Shown here one piece after another: positions 1 through 16,230 of a DNA stretch of 64,000 nt (its first letter is position 1; the number at the start of each line of letters is the position of its first letter). The notes beneath the pieces are model-generated. The model saw only the letters and a list, made by a program, of their open reading frames with translations. It was not told the DNA's origin and searched no databases. Origin of the DNA: Whitmania pigra (taxonomy: Eukaryota; Annelida; Clitellata; Hirudinida; Haemopidae); the NCBI GenBank assembly GCA_021613335.1, contig JAJTWR010000044.1, positions 1,299,501 to 1,363,500 of the forward strand, given 5' to 3'. Made by a program: the position numbers and the translations under genes.

Positions 1-396
1 ACTTCAACCTGAGCAAGGCCGGGCACAGCACTTAATAATCGCATCAGTGAGTGTAAAAAGTTTCAACTTAATTTTAGCGAAACTCCCAAAATATTGAACC
101 AAAGCCAAATTTGGAAATTATATGTACATTGTGATTAGTTACATTTGTGCCACATTTTCTATTGATTGACCAAGTGATGCTTGTAAATTCATCCAAATGT
201 TCTATTTAGGACACGTAAAAAGGTTACAAGCGCTTTTGAATATCCAGTGTTATATCTGATTGCAAACTCTTACAAGCTTTTTCAAAGGAATCACATTATA
301 ATATATGAACCACAAAACTACGGGTATTTGTAGTCGATAGTTTAGTGAATAATATTTTTATCGTAATTTAAATTTAGAAGGAGGGACTAACATCTG

Positions 397-830
397 AAGA
401 GAAAGGAAAACTTTGGTCTTAAAAACAACAAAATTTTCACAAAGAAAGATTGCCTAGCAATTAAATAGAAGTGATGTTGTTGTTTCTAGATTTGTACAAG
501 ATCTAGAAGGCTATGGAGCAAAATATGTTAGTAGAAGACCTCAAAAACTCTGACCAAAGATGAGATGAAGACTCTTTCGTGAAGCTTCCAAAGAAAATCT
601 CTCTGCAAACAAGCTTACAACAAGCTTGAAATTAAATATCTGTTAGGAGACAAACTGCAATTATTTAAATAACGGTGGAAAATTCAAATATGACAGACGT
701 TTGAAGGTTCTGCATCTCAAAGAAGTTCGCAGAATGGTGCACGTGGAATTGGCCAAGAATATGTCCAGGAAAAGAAAATCGTTACCTTTTTACTGCAGAA
801 CTACTATTACGGATTTGGGCTGTCAATCTT
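397..830 (+). pseudogene. Decayed Tc1/mariner (Tc3-like) transposase fragment
   Basis: Conceptual translation interrupted by stops gives pieces that resemble the N-terminal helix-turn-helix half of Tc3/Tc1-type transposases. One frame reads KFSQRKIA-stop-QLNRSDVVVSRF, then DLEGYGAKYVSRRPQKL, then after another stop FREASKKISLQ. This matches the family pattern of a first HTH, a GYGT-like linker, a GRPRKL-like motif and a second HTH. Further on, KYDRRLKVLHLKEVRRMVHVELAKNM resembles the stretch before the catalytic core when read as separate short pieces. Frameshifts and stops make it a dead copy. No terminal inverted repeats were found, so the element ends are unknown. Confidence 0.6.
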
Positions 831-2131
831 CGGAACCCCGAAGCATAAGTTAATCAAATGAATGTACGACTTCTCCTCCATTCTATATTCAAGTAATATT
901 TTTCTCTACTTTTTTGTCGATCTTAAAAAGAGGTAATTGAAGCCCTTGATGCGAAAATTAAAAACACTGGCGTCGAAAGATAATTGAAAATAATGAGAAA
1001 CAAATACCCGAATACTTTCGGGTTGGTGGATTCATTTGGTTAACTATGCGTTATTTGGTTGCGACTTGAATGATTATATATGGATAATTATATTGACTAA
1101 TTATAGTGGATCCGAAATAATATCACGATAACGACCATCGAAGTCAATTTATTGCGCAATCCAAGACTTAGAGAAACCACAACAGAACTAAAACAAAAAT
1201 AATAAAGCTGTTTTTTTCTTAAATAACAAAAGTTGTAAGCATAAATCAAGTCTGGTCTTCGGAACTGAATAGTATTAGTAGATAGGAAAGATAGTTTTTT
1301 GGAAAATATCGCACAATGTTTTAGTTTTAAAAACTTGACTATTTTGGTTCTTCGCATTTCGTTGTCAAACTACTTTTTTTATATAATATTTTATAATAAA
1401 TATATATATATATATATACAATATATTTTATATATATTAAACTGAGTGTCCAATGTCACAGAAAACAATTTTTGTAGGAGCATCCATCACTTACTACAGG
1501 CTTAATATGAAAGCTGACAGAATAACCTGTTACTGTTACTGTTAATGATGTAACTATTAGATTCTAACCGCTTGAAACTGTTTATCGTTAATTGCCAAGT
1601 CTTACTTTTTATGACCTGCAGAATCTCTTCATTTACTTTTCAAAACTTTCTCTTGTTTAAACTTATGTTAGGATTTAGAATTCTCATCAAAATATTTCTA
1701 CGTGGACGTCCAACGGTAGTATTTAGCCGAAATAGTTGAGTTTTTTTAGTGCCTCGTGTGTCCGATTAGGAAATGGAGGCGTCACTATTAAATGGCGCTT
1801 CCTTGGACGCTTTTTTAGTTTTCAGAATTTTGGGCTAACCAATTAATAATTAATAATTAATAATTGATCATTTCCATTCGTGTTTGAGACCGTGAATTTC
1901 TTTAGCCTAAGTAAACTTTGTTTAGCAATCATTGTGTCTGAATTAGATTTTCCATATTCAGTTGAGACCAAACAATTAAACTCACAGTTTTCATTTTAAT
2001 GAAAATAATTAATAAATAAATCAAATTTTAATGAAATAATTAATAAATCGTCTAAATTAATAAAAAAATTATGTTATACTAATTAAAACTACAGATAACG
2101 GTAAAACCATTGAATATGTAACTTTTGGACA
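831..2131. other. AT-rich intergenic stretch, no gene seen
   Basis: No open frame here resembles a protein I recognise. It holds a short TA dinucleotide run (about 1382-1437) and AATTAATA-type low-complexity DNA near 1845-1865. Downstream parts of the decayed Tc3-like copy may extend into its start. Confidence 0.5.
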
Positions 2132-2590
2132 ACGCATCATCTTAGGGGTCATCCGTAAATGACGTAAGCATTTGAAGATAGAAGTCAAGAATTTGTGACG
2201 AAAAGGTGAAATTATTAGTCAACAAAAATTATAGGAATGGCGTTAATTTATTTGAATCCATAAAAAATAAAGTTTTTCGGCATTTATTGAAGATCTGAAG
2301 GAGATTTTCTGGCAAAATGTGATAAAAAATGGAACTTATTTTAGGAACAGTCATCCTGTGATTACGAACTCGGTTACTCATTTGACTTCAGCAGGGACGT
2401 CATTTCAGCTTTTCCAAGGGGGAGGTGGGCAAACCCTCGCACAACTTGAGAGGACGACCTTTTTTCGCTTCCATCCAAAATTCATTATTCGTAAAATATG
2501 AGGAGATGACCTTTTTTTGGCGTCTAAAATCAGGAGGAGGCCGTTGCCCCCCAAATTACGTCCTGACTTACAGGGATGTATTGACGTGAT
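2132..2590. mobile_element. MITE-like non-autonomous element (related copy near 31.33 kb)
   Basis: It begins with TTAGGGGTCATCCGTAAATG followed by ACGTAAGC, and ends with a G/C-run plus AATTACGTC segment near 2550-2570. This is the style of small DNA elements whose ends read GGGGTCATCCRTAAATNACGT. The first ~60 bp align with 31327-31390. The interior contains G-rich runs (2417-2440) and no protein frame that I recognise. A clear target-site duplication was not found, so the boundaries are approximate. Confidence 0.4.
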
Positions 2591-2892
2591 GATTTTTTTT
2601 TTTATAAAACGTCATTTAGCAGCATTTCAAATGAATTATTTGAATGTGAATCTGTAAATCGGCGTCGTTTCAATGCGTTCGCAATCAATCCTGTTGAGCG
2701 TCTCAAACATCCACAACTGAAGTCGATATTTTACTAACCATTGAATTAAGTTGAATAGAATTCATTTGCATTTAAATTCACTAGAATTAACACAAAGAAA
2801 TATATAGTGAGAATAAACATCTCAAATTTATTGTCGAGTTCTTGGATCGTCAATATTTACTCTCAACGACTTTGAATGGCTTCAATGGTTTC

Positions 2893-2943
2893 ATGCATCA
2901 TCCTAATTGATGCATCATCTGAATTGATGCATCATCCGAACTC
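2893..2943. repeat. 17-bp tandem repeat, 3 units
   Basis: Three units of ATGCATCATCYKAATTG-type sequence start at 2893, 2910 and 2927, with a fourth partial start at 2944. Nothing suggests a function beyond simple tandem duplication. Confidence 0.75.
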
Positions 2944-3682
2944 ATGCGTCGCTACTCGAGTGCAAACAATTCGAGCAAAAAAAAATGAGGATATTCGATA
3001 TCGTCACGTGCCTTCAATTAATGAATAACTAGCATCACCTGTTTCAATGATTTGGTCAAGAGATTAAATAAAATCTATAAAAAGTGATTAGCCTGTTAAA
3101 AGTAATCAACCTATTGAACCTGTTATCCCATTAAAGTCCATTAAGCAATGAAGACCAATTAGAAGTGTCAATAAATGTTAAAAGATGTCAATAGACGTTA
3201 CTTCGGCCAGTTGCGTCACATCTCGGACTGCTCTTTCAAGGCTTTCATAATAAACGATTTCATGTTAACTCTAACAACAATAACAGAAAGTTCGGTCACC
3301 GTCGGGGGCTGGGCTTAAAAGTCACCGTCAGATGATTGACAGTTGCGTGTGCACGATTGAATAATTAATGAAAAAGGAACAAAACACAAAACCAACTCTG
3401 ACTCCGCCCTCCAACAATTGTAAGCAACGAGCGCTTAACGATCTTATCTAAACTGGGTATCAGCGCGCTTTATGCTAATTTATTTTAAAAATATTTCACG
3501 TGGTATTTTGTAAATTACATTAGATTTTTATAGCGAAACATTGCACTTCAAGTCTTCAGTTTTCGCGGTCCTCATTCTCATTGGATTGCTGTGCTGTCTT
3601 TGTGTTTTCATATCTACAAGTTTTGCTTTCTTAGTTTTCGTTAGAAATTCGCTCGCTGGTAGGAATTAATTTTCCTTGAGAC
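2944..3682 (+). promoter_or_regulatory. Upstream region and 5' UTR of groucho
   Basis: This is the DNA directly upstream of the groucho start codon. It includes a locally G/C-rich segment (3285-3345) in which GTCACCGTC occurs twice, and a T-rich stretch (3550-3680) that is probably 5' untranslated. No convincing TATA box is visible, and the transcription start cannot be placed from sequence alone. Confidence 0.4.
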
Positions 3683-8246
<4,564 letters not shown>

Positions 8247-8300
8247 CGAACGTCGTGACTGTTGCCACCGTAAAAACATCTAACGTCATTTTAAGCTTAT

Positions 8301-8306
8301 AATAAA
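8301..8306 (+). promoter_or_regulatory. Poly(A) signal of groucho
   Basis: AATAAA lies 55 bp after the groucho stop codon and is followed by an A-rich then T-rich sequence. Confidence 0.75.
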
Positions 8307-8692
8307 GAAAAAAGTTTTTGCATTTTTTGTAGGATCTCAAGTCCCATCATGTTGAGCTTATAGCTGCAAACTTATTTCTGTTGTACACAAACATATTTAT
8401 TGATATGTCGACTGTTAACATTATATACATAACTTATATTTCTTTTTGTGACGCTAGGTGTTTGAATAGGTTTTAATAAGTTCAAGATTGTAGCTTTTTG
8501 TTTTGATGGCCGACCATGCCGTACAGGTAAAAGCAGATCTTATCTCGAAGAGCCGTTGGTTGAATGACTTAACAATAACTTATTGAACTTAACCTCGTAA
8601 AAAACCGTAATAAAATGTGAGGCTAACAGAGATTCTTATGTCTTAAGAAACTGGGTTTGAGTGTGTTGCTCGCTTGTTGGGCACATTTGTTC
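8307..8692. other. Short intergenic stretch, nothing recognised
   Basis: AT-rich spacer between the groucho poly(A) signal and the target-site duplication of the first hAT element. I see no gene or repeat in it. Confidence 0.5.
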
Positions 8693-8700
8693 TGCTAGTG

Positions 8701-10100
8701 CAGGGGTCTCCAAACTAAGCCCTTTCATCCGACCCGCAGTAACCTTATTTGCGGAAAAAATTGTTTGTATGTTTACGTATGTCGTGCCAGTTATAGGAGA
8801 GGATATATTCAATGAATTGATAAAATACATTTGCTGATTATAACTTAGACTGGGCTAACCTCAGTTGCCTGACTGTCGATGGAGGAAAAAACATGAGTGG
8901 CACAAATAAAGGCTTTTTCGGACAAGTGAAGCAGATGTGTAATTAGAAAAAACATTACACAACCAATGTGCTATGTATTATTCACCAGCCAAATATGTGG
9001 ACATTAGCAGTGTACTGAATCCTGTGGTGAAGATGATGAATTTAATAAGGTCACATGGGCTCATCCATAGACAGTTCAGATACATGGTGAAAGATACAGA
9101 CACAGAATCGCAAGATTTACCATACTAAACAACTGTAAAATGGCTAAGTTGTGAGAGTTCTGAGAAGAGTATTTAAATTAAGAAAGGAAATAAATGACTT
9201 CCTGGAAAGTAAAGGCAAGCTACAGCCATTACTGTCTGATGAAGAGTGGGTATGGGAATTTTCTTTTGCTGCAGATATAACTAGTCATTTAAATTTTCTG
9301 AACCTTAAACTACAAGGAGAGAGAAATCTTGTTTTTGATCTATACATCCACCCAAAGCCTTCAGATCTAACCTTGTCTTGTTTTTGAAACAAGTGCAGGC
9401 CAACAACCTGAAGCACCTTCAGCAGTGCAAGGTCTCCATGGCTGAAGCAACAGCTGCGGTTTCAGGAGCGGTTTTCTGACTTGGATTCAAAGGCAGAAGA
9501 AGTGAAACTGGTTCAAAACCCATTTTAAGCAAATGTGGCTAGTTGCCCAAATGAAAAACGCCTGGAGATCATTGAGTTGCAAGAAAATGGACTCCTTAAC
9601 TCATTACTTGTTCAGACAAGTTCAGAGAAGGACTGGTGGATTTTTACCATTTTTTGCCCAAGGAAGACTTTCCCAATGTCAAAACTTTTGCATCAAGGTA
9701 CTTTTCAATCTTTTGGATAACATGTTTGTGTGAACAAACATTTTCAATAAGGAAATACGTGAAGAACAATTTGAGAACAAACTTGTCCATTGATAATCTC
9801 AGGTAACTGATATTAGGACATTAGTGACACCAAATCTAAAGTCTGTAATGTGTGCTATTTTGGCATCCAGGAAACAATTTCACCATTCCCACTAACACAT
9901 GTGTTTATGTGTAGTGTATAAATGTGTTATTAAATAAAAACTGAATAAAATACTATTAAATAAATAATAAAAAGCAGCATATATGTTTTGATTCTTTTTT
10001 ATTTGGACCTCACAAACTGAAAAGTGTGTAGTCGGCCCCCAAACTGCTGTTTGGTAGTTAATGTGGCCCTCGAACTGTAAAGTTTGGAGACCCTTTTTTG
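8701..10100 (+). mobile_element. hAT-superfamily DNA transposon, 1.4 kb, degenerate
   Basis: The left end is CAGGGGTCTCCAAACT; the right end, read in reverse complement, is CAAAAAAGGGTCTCCAAACT. They share GGGTCTCCAAACT as a terminal inverted repeat. The element is flanked on both sides by the perfect 8-bp duplication TGCTAGTG (8693-8700 and 10101-10108), the hAT signature. Inside, plus-strand frames at 9151-9387 (KLRKEINDFLESKGK, then LNFLNLKLQGERNL) and 9535-9720 resemble the transposase-derived part of GTF2IRD2/ZBED-like proteins, but stops and frame changes break the gene. The length is below that of an autonomous copy, so internal deletion is likely. Confidence 0.88.
9151..9750 (+). pseudogene. 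Broken hAT transposase inside the 8.7-kb element
   Basis: Two non-contiguous frames carry recognisable hAT-type transposase pieces: one with a conserved pattern of Lys/Glu-rich helices ending LKLQGERNLVFDLY, and a second ending IFCPRKTFPMSKLLHQ. The catalytic triad cannot be assembled from what remains. No start codon or BED finger is visible. Confidence 0.65.
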
Positions 10101-10108
10101 TGCTAGTG

Positions 10109-10942
10109 AATGATCATGCTCGATAATTTGTGGAGGGTCATTGCTTCAACAGTGACAAGTCATTAGATTATTGTTATCTAATTATTATCAACTCAAAGTG
10201 CCGATATAAATTGTCGGTCTCTTTACCATGTTGTTTTCCCCTTGGCTTTGGGGAATTAAGAATTTGAGTTGTTGGTATCTCGATAACGCCAATAACCTTG
10301 TTGAGACTTTTCTGAGAAATGTTTTACATAGACATGGGTACTTGGTGCGTGTACTTGTACTCGAGTACCGATTTCAGGTACTTGTACATGTACTCGTACG
10401 TGGACCTTGAGTACTTGTACTCGTCCTTGTACTTGAGACTTGAGTACTTGTCCCATATCTGGTTCTACATAATAATTTTTGAAAGATAGAACTAATACTG
10501 TACGATTGCACCTGTCTATTAATATAAAATGACGTTTTATTGTTGACATTATTACGTAATCGGAAGATGCAGCTATACATTATCTTATAGCGAGAATGTG
10601 CGGTGGTATCCCCTTGTTTCTTACTCAAAACGTCTGACATTTCCATTAACACCGTATTATCTATTATTTCCATTAACACCATATTATCTAAGTGAACAGC
10701 TGCTAAATTACGGTGGCGTAATTTGTTGCAAATTCTGTTCACGGCAGAAAATAATGCAGAGGACACATCTGCAGCCAAAGATGTTAGTGTAGAAAATCTT
10801 CTGTCGTGAGAGAATTTAAAACATCGCTAGCAGTTTTTGTCTTGTCTTTTTTTGTTTTAAAATTGTTTTTAAAGGCACACGTTCGCTAGACAGGTTACTT
10901 TAAACAGTTTAAAAATTTGAAAGAATGAAGTTCTTTGCAACT
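10109..10942. other. Spacer between the two hAT insertions
   Basis: No gene recognised. It contains the ACTTGTAC low-complexity block listed separately and, around 10640-10690, two copies of CCATTAACACCRTATTATCT in tandem (period 30). Confidence 0.5.
10336..10452. repeat. Imperfect TACTTG/TACTCG repeat block
   Basis: About 115 bp built from TACTTGTAC, TACTCGTAC and GAGTACTTG words on both strands. Such palindromic GTAC-rich blocks occur as subterminal regions of some hAT elements, so it could be the stub of a third element. No terminal repeat pair or target duplication was found to prove that. Confidence 0.55.
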
Positions 10943-10950
10943 CTATAAAC

Positions 10951-12124
10951 CAGCGGTATTCAAACTGCGGACCGCGGTCCACAATCCGGACCGCCGATAG
11001 CTTTTAAGTGGACCTCCAATTATTTCCCAAAAAATAAATTTAAAAATTGAAAAAGTTAAAAAATTTAATTTTTTTCAGAAATATACAATTGTGTTAATTA
11101 GTTTTTGGCAAGTGGCGAACTGTTGCAATTTCTAGTAACAAAATGTTTTATTTCAGTACAGCAAATAGCAACAATTCTTCCAATGTTCAAGAATTTCACA
11201 CAAAAACATCATGATAATTTTGCTAATAGATTCGAAGATTTCAAAAAATTGAGTAATGTTTATCTATTTCTAAGAAACCCATTCTCAGTTCATCCAAATG
11301 GTCCATTGACAATGGAAGCTGAAAATTCATTAGGCATTAACAGAGCATCACTTCAGCGGGAAACTGTTGATATGCAGAGCGATGATGCCCTAAAAATGAA
11401 ATTTGGAGAAGTTACTATTGCTGAATTTTGGTCTAAGTTTGTAATTGATTGTCAATACCCTTGCTCCAAGAAATTGGCTTTATCAGTTCTGACAATATTT
11501 GGATCAACTTACACCTGTGAATCATCATTTTCGTCTAAAAATCGAAATCAATTAACTGATGTACATCATGGAAATTGTTTGAGAATTGCAATTACTAGCT
11601 ATTCTCCAAATATCAAAGAAGTCATGAAGGACAAGCAGTTCCATGCATCACACTAAATAAAAAGTCTGACTTAACACTTGTAGATTGTTCATCTATTAGA
11701 ATTAAATTTAACTGAATTTAACACAGCATTTTTATATTAATTCATTACTTTTTATTAAACATAACTAAAATAACTAAAATAAAATAAAATTTTAAAATAT
11801 TATCGACTAGTCAACAATAATAACAAATCTTAAGATTAAAAATCTAACAAATCTTATGATAAAAAATAAAATAAATTACTTATATACTGTTCATTAAAAG
11901 AAACAAAATATGGAAATTGTCTTTCCAAAATGGAGACAAAATCCAAAAACACAGGCTTGCAGGTGGTCAAAAACAGGCTTGATTTTTTAAAAACTCTTCC
12001 AAATGCTTACGACGCTCCCCCAGACCCCCTAATCAGTGCTCGCATGACTTTGACCCTTGTGGACCTCCACTTATCTGAAAATAATCTATTGTGGACCCAA
12101 GCAAAAAAAGTTTGAGTACCCCTG
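10951..12124 (+). mobile_element. hAT-superfamily DNA transposon, 1,174 bp, with long transposase ORF
   Basis: The left end is CAGCGGTATTCAAACTGCGG. The right end in reverse complement is CAGGGGTACTCAAACTTTTT, and both ends continue to GGTCCAC about 25-27 bp in. The element is bordered by the perfect 8-bp duplication CTATAAAC (10943-10950 and 12125-12132). It carries a 183-codon open frame for the C-terminal half of a hAT transposase. The N-terminal half (BED finger and most of the catalytic fold) is missing, so this is an internally deleted copy that would depend on a transposase supplied elsewhere. Confidence 0.9.
11105..11656 (+). pseudogene. C-terminal hAT transposase fragment with hAT dimerisation domain
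   Basis: Open frame of 183 codons with no internal stop. The last third holds hallmarks of the hAT C-terminal dimerisation region as found in SCAND3/ZBED5-like domesticated and mobile proteins: FGSTYTCESSFSSKN followed by LTDVHHGNCLRIAITSYSPN. There is no ATG at the 5' end of the frame and no N-terminal DNA-binding domain, so it is a 5'-deleted transposase rather than a host gene. The frame is open and the target duplication exact, so the insertion may be fairly young. Confidence 0.8.
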
Positions 12125-12132
12125 CTATAAAC

Positions 12133-13186
12133 GAATTATGTACTGAATCCATATACACTGGGTTCAAATATACCATGCCTCTCAACGTGATAACTTTCTA
12201 AGAGTGGCATCTCCAAATCGGTTTTTCATATTTCCAAAAGTTGATCAACATGTGACAGAGTAATTATGGAAAACATTGTTGGCAAAAACATCCGCTGAAA
12301 TTTTAATTTATTATAGTGAATAAATACAAAAAGTAAATTAAAGTGATTAAAACATTTAAAAACATTATTTGTTTAACTTTAAATATTTAATTAGATTTAA
12401 TTTTTTGTTCATTCGGATTCTTGAGAAATTTGAAATTTGGGGATTGTCCTCCTCTCCTAAGATGTTTGATGAAATACTGATGCTAAGGATCAAAAGGGTC
12501 CTACTTTAAGATGGTTTTAAGAAAAGCACTTTAATTCCATTGATTTCAATAAAAACATTTTGTTATAAAAGCTATTAATTTTATATCTAAATAATTATTT
12601 ATCTTGTTTCTTAATGCCATGGCAATCAAATTGATCATCATTCACTGCTTTACGAAATACTGGACAGATTCTCAGTTGAACAGAAATGCCATTTAAACGC
12701 CAGTTTTGATATCCTTAATAACATTATTATCGTGTCATTATTATATGAAAATCATTATCATAAAGCCATATAACAGATTGCTAATAATAATAAATAAAAT
12801 TAAACCTTAAACACTATTTTCAATCATTTATGTTTGTTTCATGCTCTGCAAAGCTGTTTTTTTGCTACTGGTAAATTTTAGGTTTTCGCCACTCTGAAAT
12901 CTAATGCTCCTCTAGAGCCAATCTCTGTAAATATTTGAATATTTTTTTTATCCTGTTTCATCATTTTACATCCTTACTGTCTCAGAAACTGTTATAAAAG
13001 GGATAATCCTAATTAGATAATATTTGATTATCAATCTATATTGTTTTGTTATTACAATAAAAATAATACATTTATTTAATGGCCGCTAACAATCATTCGA
13101 GTTAAAAGTTCTTGCATTGGAATTTAATCTCATATTTGATATCCTATTCATGTTTTTCACTAATAAACACACATCGAATTCAGACT
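12133..13186. other. AT-rich intergenic stretch, nothing recognised
   Basis: Spacer between the second hAT element and the 3' side of the PAP cluster. No frame resembles a known protein, and there is no clear repeat apart from AATAA-type low complexity. Confidence 0.5.
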
Positions 13187-13314
13187 ACACTTGTCATTCA
13201 TTTTTTTATTTATCATTACATAAAAATAAATACATTAAACGTTTTATTAGACACTTGTCATTCATTTTTTTATTTATCATTACATACAAATAAATACATT
13301 AAACGTTTTATTAG
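13187..13314 (-). repeat. 64-bp tandem duplication downstream of PAP1, carrying poly(A) signals
   Basis: Two adjacent 64-bp units (13187-13250 and 13251-13314) differ at a single base (TAAAAATAAA versus TACAAATAAA). Each contains, on the minus strand, AATAAA-type signals (from TTTTATTAG and TTTTTTTATTTA on the plus strand). They lie 63-190 bp past the PAP1 stop codon, where its transcript would be expected to end, so the duplication doubles the candidate cleavage signals. Confidence 0.9.
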
Positions 13315-13376
13315 AGATGAATATTATCAAAAATTGAGTAAATAATTAATGAGAATGACGAGATGTTATTGTCGAA

Positions 13377-16191
13377 TTAGTCATTTCTGAGGATTTCCAT
13401 GAAGAAATCTCCGCTAACTTCGTCTTTGTTATCGTGACAGTCGTACACGTCAGCACCGTGTTTATTTTTCTCGACAACAATGGAATCGATGACAGCTCCG
13501 CCCTGTAAATTGATAAGTATAGGGAATGTATCATTATGTACCAATTAATAATGTATTCCATCTTACAAATAAATGGCTAATCATAAATTTTATTTAATAT
13601 GTTAAATTTGCTACTTAATAATATCAATATATATTCAATTTCAAATCACAGCCTCGTTATCTTAGCTAAGAAAAAATTGAAATTTTAAAATATTTCTTAA
13701 AAATTCCGACCTTCTCGATGGATATCTGTTCGAGTGAGAGATGAGTTGCATTGGCAACTTTCATGATGGTGTAACCGTGGTCATCGGTCTGGAAAGCACT
13801 CCATGGAGATAGAAATTTAACAAATGGATCCACTCCTTCTTTGTTTCCCTTTAAAATTTTATTTATATTATTTTTATTTTATATTATTTCAAAAATCATT
13901 TTGCCATTTTATAATAATCGCTTAAATGCCTAAATTTTATGAGCAGATAATGATGAATGTAACGGAACGTTTATTTTTCAATGCGCTAGTTACATTTATA
14001 TATATACATATATATATTTATAATCTGTTATTAAGAACACATACTCCAGTTCCAGTGACGATGTGGATAGGAGCCCTTGGATCTTTGTATGGGTTTCCAG
14101 AAGTTCCATTGCAGACCTGAGATCAAAGTAATTCGTTCGTTAAGAAGAAATAACCAGAAAAAGTCCAAAGTTATGCTCACGTTGAGGTTGTAAACTGGCC
14201 ATGTGCGTTCGTAGGAGTGCTCGTGAGCTTGGAAGTGAATATCAACTCCGTGTCTGTACAACAACTCTTCCATGGCATATTCGTGTTTCCCTGGCGTTCC
14301 AATGCGGATCTGTGATTTTAAGCATTTTAAATATTAATTTAATTTTTCATGAAAACTTTTTAAAGGTTTTAAATCTCCTAAAGTACCATATTTTCTTTGT
14401 TTCCGCAATGTTCTGGATCGTTGCTATTGGAGCAGTACAAAGGTCTGTGACACATGGTAATGATCCAAGGGTGCTTGGCTCTGTTCTCAGGTTTGTTGGC
14501 TTCCTATTGGACGATGGCAATGTGGTAATAAAGCGATGGAATAATAATATTTGCATGTAATAAAACTAAATTTTAATTAATTTTTCTTGAAAATCGCTAT
14601 AATCTTATAACAATAAAAACGATTTCAACAAAACATTAATAATAGATATAATACGATAACAATAATAACAACAGAATAATAATAGAGCGTTTATTATATT
14701 CTTACTGTGAGATCTTTCTCTAGCCATTCAAATTGGTTTTTGATTTGATGGTGACCATACTTAGTGTAATAATAGAATTCAGAAGAAAAGATGACGAAAT
14801 GTACAGGTCCGATGTTCAAGCTGAAATAAATATTTTATTAATTTAAGTTTCACATCATGTTTAATTCTGTAGTCGAATTATTTTATTTCATTTGAAGGTA
14901 ATCGAAGTAATTGTTTTAAAAAAATGTCGCCAACCTGTAAAACATTCCTTCACCGTCACCACCTGGCATGGTGAATCTGTTCTTGTAGTTTGAGAAGTTG
15001 CTGAATAAATATTTAAAAGTAATTGGTTAGAAATAGTTAATTATTAAAATATTTACAATAATTGCATTACTAGGCCATCTCGTGGTTGCCGACAACCGTC
15101 ATGTAAGGAACGTAAGCAGCAAATGGCTGAACCTGATTCATGAATGCATCACCAACTCTGGCGTTATCCTTGAAAATAAGAATGAATTAACATATAATTA
15201 TAATAAAATTACTATTATTAATTAGTTATATTGTAAACATTATCGACTAAATAAGAAACAATCAACTTACTGTCTGCATGTCGTAAGCGAAGTCGCCTGC
15301 ATGACAATGAATCATTTAGAGTTAAATTATTAACAAACTGTTAACATTAATATCACTTAATAATCTATTTAATAACAAATTGTCTTAAATGATTTAAACC
15401 AACTACTCACCAACATGGAAGACAACGTCGTATTTCTTCTTCTGAACTTCTTTCTGAAGGGTGGGTGTGGCAACACCTCTCTTGTTTCCCATGTCACCGA
15501 CCAAAGCAAAGGTGGGATTCCACTTGTGTCCGCTCTTCAGGGTGCGGAAAGTGTAAATGTCACTCCATCCTCCGACATCACTTCCGACGTGATAAACTAA
15601 TTAAAAGTTAATTTATTTTCAAAGAATGTGTCAATCGTTAGTTAACTGAGAAAGTTCTAAAATTGAACTCACCGTACTCGTGGTCTGGCAAAAGTCCGTT
15701 CATGGTGACACGGTGGATGTAGATCTTACGACCTTCATCGCCACCGTCCTTGAAGACTGTTGAGACACCCTTGGCGACTTTGTTCATTACGTCGCTTTTA
15801 GCGCATCCATATTCAGCAACGGGTCTCTTTACGTTGTCGAGTGTCACCCATGTCACTACCATTTCATCCTCGTGAGCTTAATTGAATTGAATTGAATTAG
15901 ATTAACTTGAATTAAATTTAAATAAATTGAATTGAATTAAATTAAATTGCCTCTTGTTAACTGTACGCGGGCATATGGTCAGCAGTTTCAGTTTTAGAAT
16001 AATGAATTGCATCGGATATTTAATAAATTATCAAAATGATACTGCATGTCATCAGTCCATCACATTAAAACATAAAACTGAAGGAACTCACATCCAAGAG
16101 ACAAGTGGATCTGTTCCGGTTGGGTGTAAACCTCAGGTCGGGCGCTGATGCCCTGGACGAAAATCAGGAGAGCAACCCCCAAGAGAAACAT
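13377..16191 (-). CDS. PAP1: secreted purple acid phosphatase, 12 exons, 458 aa
   Basis: Binuclear metallophosphoesterase of the purple acid phosphatase (ACP7-like) family, expected to hydrolyse phosphate monoesters in the secretory/lysosomal or extracellular space. Exons on the minus strand: 16092-16191, 15673-15876, 15411-15596, 15271-15296, 15071-15168, 14935-15000, 14706-14820, 14387-14503, 14181-14309, 14045-14116, 13711-13848, 13377-13502; total 459 codons. A signal peptide (MFLLGVALLIFVQGISA) precedes [15 protein letters not shown] fibronectin-like N-terminal domain (VVTWVTLD) is followed by the catalytic domain with all five metal motifs: GDMG (Asp136), GDFAY (Asp165, Tyr168), GNHE (Asn200), MCHRP (His284) and AHEH (His333, His335). 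The C-terminus has YDCH, as in PAP3 and PAP4. It is nearest the 3' end of a four-gene head-to-tail array. Confidence 0.93.
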
Positions 16192-16230
16192 TTTGCCGGT
16201 CTAACAACAAGTCGACAATTTCCAAGATCC

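Noticed and set aside
2319..2501. 60-codon plus-strand frame
   Set aside because: Lies within the MITE-like element and has no protein similarity that I recognise.
14201..14560. 119-codon plus-strand frame in the PAP1 region
   Set aside because: Antisense shadow of PAP1 exons 8 and 9 on the minus strand.
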